From: Ornithodoros turicata
Taxonomy: Eukaryota; Arthropoda; Arachnida; Ixodida; Argasidae
Length of the DNA stretch: 64,000 nt
Direction: 5' to 3'
Assembly: GCF_037126465.1 (NCBI RefSeq)
Contig: NW_026999301.1
Span: forward strand, 992,001 to 1,056,000
Below are positions 31,552 to 40,545 of the stretch, in pieces. The notes beneath the pieces are model-generated. The model made no database searches and was not told where the DNA came from. It saw only the letters and a program-made list of their open reading frames with translations. Position numbers and translations under genes: made by a program. Position 1 is the stretch's first letter. Each line of letters begins with the position of its first letter.

Positions 31552-31883
31552 ATTTTTGGGACTTGGAGCCGGCGCGTCGTCAACTATGGATGCTAATGCT
31601 TACGTTGTTGCACAGGCAATCGTGATCCTGCTGGGCAACTCGACAGCAACGCTGACATGGCAGTATCAAATCTTCGAGCACCCGGACACTTCATCTGCCT
31701 TCTTCTGTCTTCCAAGGCCACGTACCCCTGGAATTTGCCTCGAAACTGATACGCCAGTCACGCCACCGTGGCCTAGCTTCGCCTCACCATTTATCTACAT
31801 AAGCAATTCCACTGACACATTTTTGGGACTTGGAGCCGGCGCGTCGTCAACTATGGATGCTAATGCTTACGTTGTTGCACAGG
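31552..31883 (+). repeat. 65-bp direct repeat in the LINE 5' region
   Basis: GGGACTTGGAGCCGGCGCG through GTTGTTGCACAGG occurs at 31552-31616 and again at 31819-31883, 267 bp apart and essentially identical. Because 267 is a multiple of three, both copies stay in the ORF1 frame and both contain the same ATG (31586 and 31853). It may be a duplicated promoter/leader monomer. Confidence 0.85.
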
Positions 31884-32869
31884 TTGGTCCCTTTCCTAGC
31901 TTTCAATCCTATGTTCTGCCGGCTCCTGGTCCGAGATATGTTAATTTGATGTACGTTTATACGACCTATGTTAGCAATGATTGTGAGTTCCGAAGCAACA
32001 ACGTTCTCTTGCTAAGAGTTGGGAATATTTCATTACCTGCAGATATTCTATCGATGTTGGCTTCTAAGCTATCTGCTTGTGTGGCAGCCATAAAAAGGGT
32101 ACTGTTGATTATATCTGGTGACGTGGAGACAAACCCGGGACCCCCTAGAACCCCTGCTGCTACCAGATCTCAAAATGCTACACCCTTTACGTTCGAAACC
32201 ATCATGACCAAAATGCAAGACATGCAAACACTCCTAAACGCAGGACAAGCTAACATTCTGTCTGAACTCCAAACAATTAAAGAAAGTCAGAGGCGCTTTG
32301 AAGAAAAACTCTGTTGTTTGGAGGAACGCGTTGGTAAAGTCGAAGGAAGTATTGCCTCAATGCACGATACGAACCGCATGCTGTCATCCGCTACAAACGA
32401 CATTGTGGAACTACAACATAGATGTGCGGACACAGAGGGAAGACTGAGACGGGAGAACTTATTGTTCCTTGGGTTACCCGATGCTGCTAATGAAACCTGG
32501 GAGCAATCAGAAAGTCAAATATTGTCTTTTTGCGCTGAACGGCTAAATGTAACACTTGATCCGAACATGATAGACAGAGCACATAGGGTGGGGCGTTTTG
32601 ACTCATCTAAGCTGCGTCCAATTGTTGTCAAGTTCGCTTTGTACAAAAACAAAATGTCTGTTCTAAGAAACTCTGGTAAGCTGAAAGGTACCGAATTCAG
32701 CATAACGGAGGACTATACCCATGAGGTCCGCTTAGCACGCAAGAAGTTGGTTGATTTCGGCAAAACACAAAGGTCTCCTTTCAAACTACGTTTTGACAAA
32801 TTGTTTATTGGTGGCACAGCATACGAGTACGATGCTATTAGCGACGCAGTCGTTACGTGTCAAAGATAA
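31586..32869 (+). CDS. LINE ORF1: 2A-like motif, coiled coil and L1-type RRM
   Basis: 427 codons from the ATG at 31586; an identical context provides a second ATG at 31853 (338 codons). Near residues 178-186 (from 31586) lies GDVETNPGP, matching the 2A ribosome-skipping consensus D-V/I-E-x-N-P-G-P, preceded by a hydrophobic helix (VAAIKRVLLIIS). Skipping would release an N-terminal peptide and a downstream protein starting with proline. The downstream part has a coiled coil (about 220-290: LSELQTIKESQRRFEEKL, LEERVGKVEGS) and an RRM/Transposase_22-like region (LRRENLLFLGLPDA, IDRAHRVGR, LRPIVVKFALYKNK). Such proteins coat LINE RNA and help target-primed reverse transcription. It ends at TAA 32867-32869 in the same frame as ORF2. 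Confidence 0.8.
   Translation: MDANAYVVAQAIVILLGNSTATLTWQYQIFEHPDTSSAFFCLPRPRTPGICLETDTPVTPPWPSFASPFIYISNSTDTFLGLGAGASSTMDANAYVVAQVGPFPSFQSYVLPAPGPRYVNLMYVYTTYVSNDCEFRSNNVLLLRVGNISLPADILSMLASKLSACVAAIKRVLLIISGDVETNPGPPRTPAATRSQNATPFTFETIMTKMQDMQTLLNAGQANILSELQTIKESQRRFEEKLCCLEERVGKVEGSIASMHDTNRMLSSATNDIVELQHRCADTEGRLRRENLLFLGLPDAANETWEQSESQILSFCAERLNVTLDPNMIDRAHRVGRFDSSKLRPIVVKFALYKNKMSVLRNSGKLKGTEFSITEDYTHEVRLARKKLVDFGKTQRSPFKLRFDKLFIGGTAYEYDAISDAVVTCQR
32114..32143 (+). promoter_or_regulatory. 2A-like translational recoding site (SGDVETNPGP)
   Basis: Codons 32114-32143 encode S-G-D-V-E-T-N-P-G-P. All residues critical in known 2A sequences (D, E, N, P, G, P) are present. By analogy the ribosome would skip the last Gly-Pro bond (between 32140 and 32141). 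2A-like motifs at the N-terminus of non-LTR retrotransposon proteins are known from trypanosomes and some animals. Confidence 0.8.
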
Positions 32870-32938
32870 CTGGATAAGTGTGAACTGCCTATTCCCCCTC
32901 ACGAATGCAATGTTCTTTTCACCAACATTAGAAGTATC

Positions 32939-35692
32939 ATGCCTAAGAGATTAGATTTTGATTGCTTGGTGACATCATGTGACCCTGACGTGATAGCTTT
33001 ATGTGAGACATGGTTGAAGCCGCATATTTTTGGTAAGGAACTATTCAGTGATAGCCCTAGATACGATGTTTTTCGCTGTGACAGAGTGAACCGCCCTGGA
33101 GGCGGTGTATTGTTGGCTATCAGAAAATGTTTCAAGGCTGTTTTGGTCCCTGTAGATTGCTGTTTAGAGATTGTATGTGCTTACGTCACATGTCGCGGAA
33201 CAAAATACATGTTTGCTGTATGTTACAGGCCTCCTAATCATGGTAATACATTCCCTACTCAGCTATACGATGTACTTTACCAACTGCAAACCTTACATTC
33301 CACAGCGAAACTGTTTCTATTTGGAGATTTCAATTACGCAACCATTGACTGGTCGATTCCCTCTTGTAATAGCAACTCTGCGGAATGCAACAAGTTCATT
33401 GATACTTGTCTTACCTTTGGCTTGCAGCAGATCATCAAACAACCAACTCGTATAACGCCTGACACATCAAACATCCTTGATCTGTTGCTTACAAATGTCC
33501 CCGATACTGTACACAACGTAACTGTTAAAAATGGAATAAGTGATCACGAGACTATTATCGTGCAAATGAGCTTGCAAAGCGTTGAACGAGATAGTTCGAC
33601 CAAAACCATTCGACTTTATTCCCAGGCGGACTACGACGCCATCAACAATGGCATGCAGCAATACTACGATACGTTTTCTGAAGATTTTCATGAGAGAAGT
33701 GTTGACCGCAACTGGACAATGTTTAGGACAAAAATCAATGAGCTTGTTAACAAACACATACCTACCATAAGAGTACCTGCTGATAAAAGTAAGCCGTGGT
33801 ATAACAGAGAGCTTAAACGACTTGGCAACAAGAAGAAGCGCTTATTTAGAGATGCCCGAATGGTTAACAGTTTATCTTCTTTTGCTAAATATAACAGTTG
33901 CGAATCTGAGTACAAACTGAAACTACAGATAGCCAGGTCTAAGTTCTTTAATGAGGGCATTGGCCTTCTATTACAAAACAATCCACGCCAATTTTGGCAA
34001 TTTGTCACACCGGAATCTCGAAATTCTAAGATTGTCTTGGAGGGTTTAAGCGGCCAATTATTACCTGATTCTGAAGCCGCAACGGTTCTGAACAGTTTTT
34101 TCTGCTCAGTATTTACCATTGAAGATATGTCTTCCATACCTCAGCTGCCGCCTCTTAACCATGAGCGCATGGCCTCAGTTACTGTCACATTCCAAGGCAT
34201 ATGTTCCATGATTGACAGACTGAAAATATCGTCGTCCGGTGGTGACGACGGTATCAATGCTAAGATACTTAAAAGTACTAAAATGGTTTTATCACTGTTC
34301 TTGTGTGACATTTTCAACCAGTCCCTTCGGCTAGGTGTTGTTCCTGAAGACTGGAAAACTGCTCGCGTGACACCAATTTACAAATCAGGAAGCAGATATA
34401 CACCATCAAACTATCGACCCATCTCGTTGACAAGTGTATCTGGAAAGCTCATGGAACACATTTTGTACTCATCTATCATTAATTTTCTTGAAAGCAACTC
34501 TTTGTTATCTAACACTCAACATGGTTTTCGCAAGGGACTAAGCTGTGAGACGCAGCTGTTACGGTTTACTCATGACATTCATCTTAACTTGGACAATAGG
34601 ATACCGACAGACGCTGTTTTTATAGATTTTTCGAAAGCTTTCGATAAGGTCCCGCATTCACGTTTACTCCACAAGCTATCTCGACTAAACATTGATAACG
34701 CAGTTTCAGAATGGATTCGGCATTTTCTTCACTCACGGGTTCAGTACACAATTGCAAATAACACCTGTTCAAGCATTTCACCAGTAACATCCGGAGTACC
34801 GCAGGGATCCGTGCTTGGTCCGTTGCTCTTTCTGATCTACATCAACGACCTACCAAACTACATCAAGTCCAATATATGCCTGTATGCTGATGACTGTGTC
34901 ATATATAGAACCATACATAATGAACATGATCGAGCCATATTACAAAACGACTTACATTCTTTTCATCGGTGGTGTTCCGACTGGCTAATGGAAGCTAACT
35001 ACTCGAAATGTAAGTCGATGACTTTCACTCGGTCATGCCAACCTTCTAACTTGAATTACGTTTTGGGAACATCAGTACTAACGCAGGTAAATAACTATAA
35101 ATACCTTGGACTTCACCTAACACCAGACCTATCATGGCGCACACACATCCGTGCTATCTCATCCAGTGCAAACATGTCCCTTGGCTACCTCAGGCGAAAC
35201 ATCCGTATGGCTTCACCACTTGTTAAAAAGCTTGCGTACACAACAATAGTGAGACCCAAGCTCGAATACGCATCTGTAATATGGCACCCCTGGCAGGAAA
35301 CACTAAGCACTGAATTGGAGTCTATTCAAAACCGCGCCATCAGGTTTATAATGAACAACTATAACCCGCACAGCAGTATCACAGATATGAGGCATACCCT
35401 CGAATTACCCACAGTGAAACAAAGACGTATACATGGCAGCATAACATTCCTTCATAAACTTTTCCACAGCCCTCTTGACATAAAACACGACATGATATTG
35501 AAACCCTTCCGGTCTTCACCACGCATTAACAACCTGAAAAAAATCTGTCCAATTCATGCTTCTACAACCTCGTTCCAAAACTCTTTTTTACCACGAACTA
35601 TTGACCTCTGGAATAACCTGCCGAACAGTATAGTGACGATCACAGATAACACACGCTTTCAACAGTCTCTGACAGAACACCTGAAAGATTAA
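32939..35692 (+). CDS. LINE ORF2: APE endonuclease and reverse transcriptase, 917 aa
   Basis: Open for 917 codons from the ATG at 32939. The protein sense begins earlier: the in-frame codons 32897-32938 encode NVLFTNIRSI, the usual first strand of an APE domain, back to the ORF1 stop at 32867. Endonuclease motifs: ALCETWLKP (about residue 20), YRPPN, LFGDFN, SDHETI (about 200). RT: SSSGGDDGINAKIL, VTPIYKSGSRYTPSNYRPIS, FIDFSKAFDKVPHSRLL, GVPQGSVLGPLLF and the catalytic LYADDC, followed by YKYLGLHLTPDLSW and the C-terminal SFLPRTIDLWNNLPNS. The enzyme nicks the target and copies the element RNA there. All catalytic motifs look intact. Confidence 0.9.
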   Translation: MPKRLDFDCLVTSCDPDVIALCETWLKPHIFGKELFSDSPRYDVFRCDRVNRPGGGVLLAIRKCFKAVLVPVDCCLEIVCAYVTCRGTKYMFAVCYRPPNHGNTFPTQLYDVLYQLQTLHSTAKLFLFGDFNYATIDWSIPSCNSNSAECNKFIDTCLTFGLQQIIKQPTRITPDTSNILDLLLTNVPDTVHNVTVKNGISDHETIIVQMSLQSVERDSSTKTIRLYSQADYDAINNGMQQYYDTFSEDFHERSVDRNWTMFRTKINELVNKHIPTIRVPADKSKPWYNRELKRLGNKKKRLFRDARMVNSLSSFAKYNSCESEYKLKLQIARSKFFNEGIGLLLQNNPRQFWQFVTPESRNSKIVLEGLSGQLLPDSEAATVLNSFFCSVFTIEDMSSIPQLPPLNHERMASVTVTFQGICSMIDRLKISSSGGDDGINAKILKSTKMVLSLFLCDIFNQSLRLGVVPEDWKTARVTPIYKSGSRYTPSNYRPISLTSVSGKLMEHILYSSIINFLESNSLLSNTQHGFRKGLSCETQLLRFTHDIHLNLDNRIPTDAVFIDFSKAFDKVPHSRLLHKLSRLNIDNAVSEWIRHFLHSRVQYTIANNTCSSISPVTSGVPQGSVLGPLLFLIYINDLPNYIKSNICLYADDCVIYRTIHNEHDRAILQNDLHSFHRWCSDWLMEANYSKCKSMTFTRSCQPSNLNYVLGTSVLTQVNNYKYLGLHLTPDLSWRTHIRAISSSANMSLGYLRRNIRMASPLVKKLAYTTIVRPKLEYASVIWHPWQETLSTELESIQNRAIRFIMNNYNPHSSITDMRHTLELPTVKQRRIHGSITFLHKLFHSPLDIKHDMILKPFRSSPRINNLKKICPIHASTTSFQNSFLPRTIDLWNNLPNSIVTITDNTRFQQSLTEHLKD

Positions 35693-35929
35693 CACTGAAC
35701 TAACTTGTTAGGTGTTTTCATTATCACTAGACTTACCTTGATAGTTGCAAAGTAGGCTGTACACTAATGAGATGCATCATCATCGTAGTCTTTTTTTTGT
35801 TTGTAATTTGTTATTGTTATTATTATTGTTATTGTAACATTGTAATTAGCATTACTGTGTTTTGCTTTGCCTATGTCCCTTATGTAATGCCCTCGGGCCT
35901 TTAAGGGTTAAATAAATGAAATGAAATGA
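35693..35929 (+). other. LINE 3' untranslated region and simple-repeat tail
   Basis: The short 3' UTR has T-rich runs (35786), AATAAA near 35910 and a tail of ATGAA units (AATAAATGAAATGAAATG). This ends the element next to the right target duplication. Confidence 0.7.
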
Positions 35930-35951
35930 AATGACATCATACTGTTCAACA

Positions 35952-38089
35952 GTGCCACCAAATTGGTACAGTTGAGCTACGCTCAAAGCTAGGGGGGACG
36001 AGTTCGCATCAAAAAGGCACGGTCTTGAGGGGATTATGGTGGTCTTTGACAGAGCACGCGACATTCGGTCCTACTTTTCTTTCAAGAGGAGGCAGTGAAC
36101 AAGTGCCCATTCGTGGAACCCAGCCCTCCCCTTCCGATTTGTTTCGGTATCAGTCTGTCTACCAATGTCATGATGACATTTATATTCTGTTGAGTTTCTT
36201 ACATGCTGTCCAGGACATATATGTAGGTAGGTAGGTATGCCAATAATTTTTTTTTATTATTATGAAGTTTTGGCAATTCTGAGTAGCATTTTAACTGCTG
36301 CCTATGTAGCTGCTGCATAATTACAAGTAATTCAGAAAAAGTAGTACAAAATTTGAGGGTACTTTACTCTATCTTCCTGTGCATGGTATTGAAAACTGTG
36401 ATGATTCCAAGTGCTCATCGTCTTGGCCCAGATTCTGTAGCAGATTAATCAGCCATTTGTGTTCCTATTTGTGGTACTGTGGCAAACTAGTCACTCCACC
36501 CACATACCAGCATTCCTAGGTTACACATACCATGTGGTTGATATACGAAGAGGGGAGTCAAGTCCTGTAGATTGCATAAACAAAATACAGAAACTGACAC
36601 TGAAGATTTTTGTTTAAGTTTAATTTGTACAAGGTTTCGCATGGAGGTCCACGCTTCCTTAGGTCCTACCTGAGGAAGTGTCGGTTTCTGTATTTTGTCT
36701 GTATCATGTAGTTATAAGAGTGGTGTAAACCACCTCACAGAAGTTGCAGATGCTGTTCATCAACTTTATTTTGAGATGGACAGAGAGTTTCATTGCCTGG
36801 GGCGATACTCTACCTGCTGCTTGTGGTGTGAGGAAGGAAATAATGTCCCATGGAGTCCAAAATTGCCAAAAGAGCTTCGAGACCAGGCATTCGTGGGCTC
36901 GATTTAGCTATAGGCCAAGAAATTTTAGAGAGAGGGGCAGGAGTTCAGATTATTGAGATCTCAAAATGGCAGTTTGGAAAGCTCAGTAGTGTGGGCAATG
37001 ACAAAGAATATACTCTGGATCTTCTACAGCACTGCAGTGACAGCACCTGAGAGAGCCAACTTGCCTCATGTGGTAATGACACTGAGCTGTAAATGCCCCA
37101 TTGAGTCACAGTGCACCACATTGGCGAGAAGTGTTTTGTGGCACCCAGAAACCAAGCTCTGGGCCAACATTTCTCAGTATAGACGGGACGAAAACGTCAG
37201 TTGTCCATTGACAGGAATACTATTTAAACAATCCATTGATATGTTGGTGAACGAGATCTGCTTTCTACATGACCAGTAACATTCCTTTGCTATCTTTCGC
37301 TGTGATTTAATTGAACACATCCCTCAAGTGACGGCGTTCCCGGCACAGTTTTACCTTGCTAAACCACTTTTCGCGGCGCTTATCAAACATAACATTAGCG
37401 GTTCTTCGTAGGCCGAGGCCGAGGAAAGCAAGAGACGTTTCCATGATGTTTACCATGATGTACGTGATTACCGTCGTGACAAATGGTCGACACAGCAGTT
37501 TTGCGGTACGTTTTATATGTTGCCTATCGTGGACATTTTTCGCTACCAGATTGCCTGTCGAAAACAGCTACGACTGCATCAATGTCACTTCACCAATGAA
37601 TTCCTTCATAAGTTACACGCGCGTGTTAGCACACCAAGTCGTTACACGTCTGAAAAATACATGACGAAATCGGCAGAAGAAACATATGCTTTATTAGAGC
37701 TTGCAGTGATTATCCTTTTCATGCAGCACATCACGCAACACCATACAGCTCCGTCGTTACTCCATTTTCTCTAATAGCCTCGTCCCCAATAGTAGCCGAA
37801 CGGCCGAACCTCTGAAGCGTTGTTTTCGTAGTATTCATACGCGTAGTTATTTACGCCTCTAACTTAATTAAATTAATGAATAATTGAGAGATACATGCTG
37901 AATACCACACAGAATTGCATAAAGACTCGTTATTCTGGAGTGTGACCTTCTTAAACACTGATTTTCTCACGTAAAACCATGCTTAACACTGGACTGCATA
38001 GACCCATTGTGATTTATTTTGACAGTTTGAATTTGAAAGGATTGGAATTTGAAGGGTGGATTTCTTAGCGTGGATTTCAAAAGTTTTAT
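35952..38089. other. Intergenic; small inverted-repeat element at 36580-36699
   Basis: No complete gene. ACAAAATACAGAAACTGACAC at 36580 is inverted as GTGTCGGTTTCTGTATTTTGT ending at about 36699, a 120-bp hairpin-ended unit with TGAGGAAGTG inside. Frames at 36953-37279 and 37356-37664 (102-108 codons) are not recognised. Confidence 0.4.
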
Positions 38090-38727
38090 TATTAAGAGTG
38101 GGTAACAGGGTACACCCACTGCAACTTAGTTACATTTTTTTATAACTCACCCATATGACTCCTAATACATCCTAGGCTGAGTGCCTTCATGATGAACTAG
38201 AAAATTGTTGCCGGCTTCCTCTAAGATGACAGCAAGGTGGCCCATCGTCGGAAGGCCCAGAAAACTCGAGCAGTATGTCATCAAATGTATTCTGCACATA
38301 GCGGGCGTTGAGTTACTTTAAGAAAAGGAGCGCTTTCTTTCTCTCTTAATAATTCCGCCTTGGAACGGTGTACAACGTGTCGCCATAAGCTCAAAGTTGT
38401 GATCGTACAAGACGATCTACAGATTTTCGCGGCGGCTTTATGAAAAATGCCCGCATATAATGTTATATATGAAATCCTGGCGCTCTCATCCCAGTGACAA
38501 GCCTTTTCTGTCCTGTGGCGCTAGTGTCCTGCGGCCTCCCCCTGAGAAGAACCTCTGGCATACGGTGTATTCATTCATGAATTCTTTCCACGCTACGACT
38601 GGTCATCCACCTCTGGACCGGTAACATGACGGGAGTGAGCTATAAATAAGAACAGTGCCCTCGATGTAGCCAGCTGTTGCGTTTGATATCAAGTTTTATA
38701 AAACCAGTTGGAATAAACGGCCCTCAG
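38090..38727. repeat. Left flank of tRNA block 1, duplicated at 42600-43183
   Basis: It shares with 42690-43183: CTCACCCATATGACTCCTAAT, AAGATGACAGCAA, GGCCCAGAAAACTC, CTGGTCATCC and GACGGGA-TGAGCTA. By eye the two blocks are about 70-80% alike, with indels. Confidence 0.65.
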
Positions 38728-38798
38728 GCGTCGGTGGTTCAGTGGTAGAATACTCGCCTGCCACGCGGGTGGCCCGGGTTCGATTCCCGGCCGACGCA
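38728..38798 (+). tRNA. trnG-GCC: tRNA-Gly (GCC), copy 1
   Basis: 71 nt. The acceptor stem GCGTCGG pairs with CCGACGC, followed by discriminator A. A box TGGTTCAGTGGTAGAA, anticodon loop CTGCCAC with anticodon GCC, and T-arm with B box GGTTCGATTCC are all present. A T-run follows (TTTTTT at 38799), a Pol III terminator. No intron and no mismatch in the stems I checked. It delivers glycine to GGC/GGU codons. Identical to the copy at 43184. Confidence 0.96.
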
Positions 38799-39103
38799 TT
38801 TTTTGGAGCTTCACGCTTCGCATAGACCTCGTTTTTCGTTGATGCCTACCTTCGAGCTCCGATACTCGTACTCTGCACGTTGGTCACTTTCCGTAGTAGG
38901 ACGTCCTAAATACGTTTACGCTTTGTAGCGCCAAAATCACTGTTTTCAACCTCATCAATCCGGGGCTTGACAGAGCGGATATTTTGGCAGCTGTTGTAGC
39001 ATACGATAATGTATTAGGTAATAGTAGCAGTTATCAACGCTCCACAGCATATAAGTAATATGTGTACACATGATGTAATAGGCATTTTCACGTTGGAGGT
39101 GAC
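38799..39103. repeat. Right flank of tRNA block 1, duplicated at 43255-43420
   Basis: It shares with 43255-43420: GAGCTCCGA-ACTCGTACTC, GACGTCCTA-ATAC, TTTGTAGCGCCAAAATC and GGGGCTTGACAGAGCGGAT. The following part leads into the SINE, as in the blocks at 15961 and 44030. Confidence 0.65.
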
Positions 39104-39300
39104 GCGGGTTTGCATTCGGGCGCCGGTTGTGCTGTGTGCGTGTTTTCCCTGGGTTTTTCCCAGACGGCTTTCAGACAAACGTCGGCACAGTTCCTTGTAA
39201 GGTCGGGTCAGAACGCATGATTCCCCCGCGATAGTCGTAACCTTGCATTTATTTGCATGCTACGGCAAGCAGTTTCACCACCTCCATTGCATAGGCCTTC
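39104..39300 (+). mobile_element. tRNA-derived SINE, Ruka-like, copy B
   Basis: Body motifs GCGCCGGTTGTGCTG, TTTCCCTGGGTTTTTCCCAG and GTCGGCACAGTTCCTTG match copies A (16010) and C (44108). The B-box region (GGGTTTGCATTCGGG) is mutated. It lies between the tRNA block and the mariner copy. Confidence 0.7.
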
Positions 39301-39340
39301 ATGTATCCCGTATCAATGCACCTGAACATTGATCTCAACT

Positions 39341-40545
39341 ACAAGGGTCGTTCAAGGTTCGCCGAGCTTCTGCTCAAGAAATAAAATAACTGAGTAAATG
39401 TAATTGAATAACACTTTCGGAAAACGAAGTACCATGCTTCTCAGATCAGTGGCAGGTATCACAACGGCGAGCAGTGTGTCTGTATAGCAGTAGAACAGCG
39501 ATGCATAATCAGGTCCCTTCTGAAGGAGAATGTCGAACCAACGCAGATTTTCCAAAGATTGCAGGCACAGTATGCGGAACAAATGACATCATGTGGAAGA
39601 GTGTATGAGTGGTGCAGACAGTTTGATGATGGAGGAGATATGGTGAAGAATGAACCACATGGACACGTTCGTCTGGCTGCAGTCATGGCAGTGAACATCG
39701 CATGTGTCGAGCAAGCCATTCTCCACAACCGGCGGCGAGACACAGTTTGGAACATTGCAGCTCAGCGTAATGTTAGTGCGGACTGCGGAGTGTGTGGCGA
39801 CAACTGTTCACGACCATTTCTGTTCCGCACAGTCTGTGCAAGATGGGTTACCCGACGCCTCGCATGTGACCAGAACGGAGCGTGCGGGTCATTCCCTGAG
39901 CAACATTTGAACCTGTTTCAGTTCGAGGGGTGACATCAGTGTGAGGGGTATCACACGTGACGAAATTTGTATGCATCGTTTCATACCAAAGAGAAGGAGA
40001 AGCAGCCGTCTTCTGGGAAGTCATGGGAACTGTCTTCTGGGACATGCGGGATGTCACCTAGGCGGACTTCTTCTAACAAGGGGTCACGACCAGTGCCCAG
40101 TGTTTCTCCATGTTGATAAAGGTGCCTAGCGAAACGCAATTGCCAAGGAAAGACAGGTATGTTGCCGCGAATGGTCATTCTTCTTCCTGACTATGCCAGT
40201 CCGCAAGTGACTAATTTGACGAAATGCGCTGGGAGGTTTTGGATAATGACCCTTTACAGCCAAGATTTAACCGCGAGCGATTACCATTTGTTTGGGCCCT
40301 TCAAGGAGCACCTTTGAGGAAAAACGTTCCTCACAGATGAAGCTCTCCAGGAAGATCTCCTACGGTGGCTACGACAGTAGCCTAGTTCTTTCTACGCCAA
40401 AACCATAAAAGAGTTTCCACAGCGATGGCACGTGTGTCTATAGATTCGCACCGTGAATACTTTAAAAAACTGACACAGTTTGCTGCTTCTGGAATTTTCC
40501 ATTGTATGAAAGAAATAAAGTCTCGGTCAACCATGAGCGACACTT
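39341..40545 (+). pseudogene. Mariner transposon, longest copy, transposase decayed
   Basis: It starts with a terminus-like AAGGGTCGTTCAAGGTTCGCC. Transposase sense is readable in pieces: LLKENVEPTQIFQRLQAQYA, GRVYEWCRQFDDGGDM, GHVRLAAVMAVNIACVEQA, VCARWVTRRL, then (new frame) GITRDEICMHRF, equivalent to the first catalytic D block; SSGKVMGTVFWDMRDV; a TDYASP trace of the second D block; and SDYHLFGPFKEHL, the third D region, with stops before and after. The D,D34D-type order marks mariner (irritans-like by recognition). Several stops and frameshifts abolish function. Length of about 1.2 kb is close to a full mariner. Confidence 0.8.

Larger units (their letters stand above)
31537..35951 (+). 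mobile_element. Near full-length LINE (CR1/L2-like) with ORF1, 2A motif and ORF2
   Basis: The element runs from about 31537 to the ATGAA-repeat tail at 35915-35930. A diverged 22-bp target duplication flanks it (31515-31536 and 35930-35951; both begin AATGACATCA and have ACTGT in the middle). ORF1 and ORF2 are open end to end, there is an AATAAA near 35910, and no large deletion is visible, so the copy may be young or active. The ORF2 domain order APE endonuclease then RT, the RRM-like ORF1 and the short simple-repeat 3' tail fit the CR1/L2 group. Confidence 0.85.

Noticed and set aside
33427..34137. Minus-strand frames opposite the LINE ORF2
   Set aside because: They are shadows of the long ORF2 on the plus strand.
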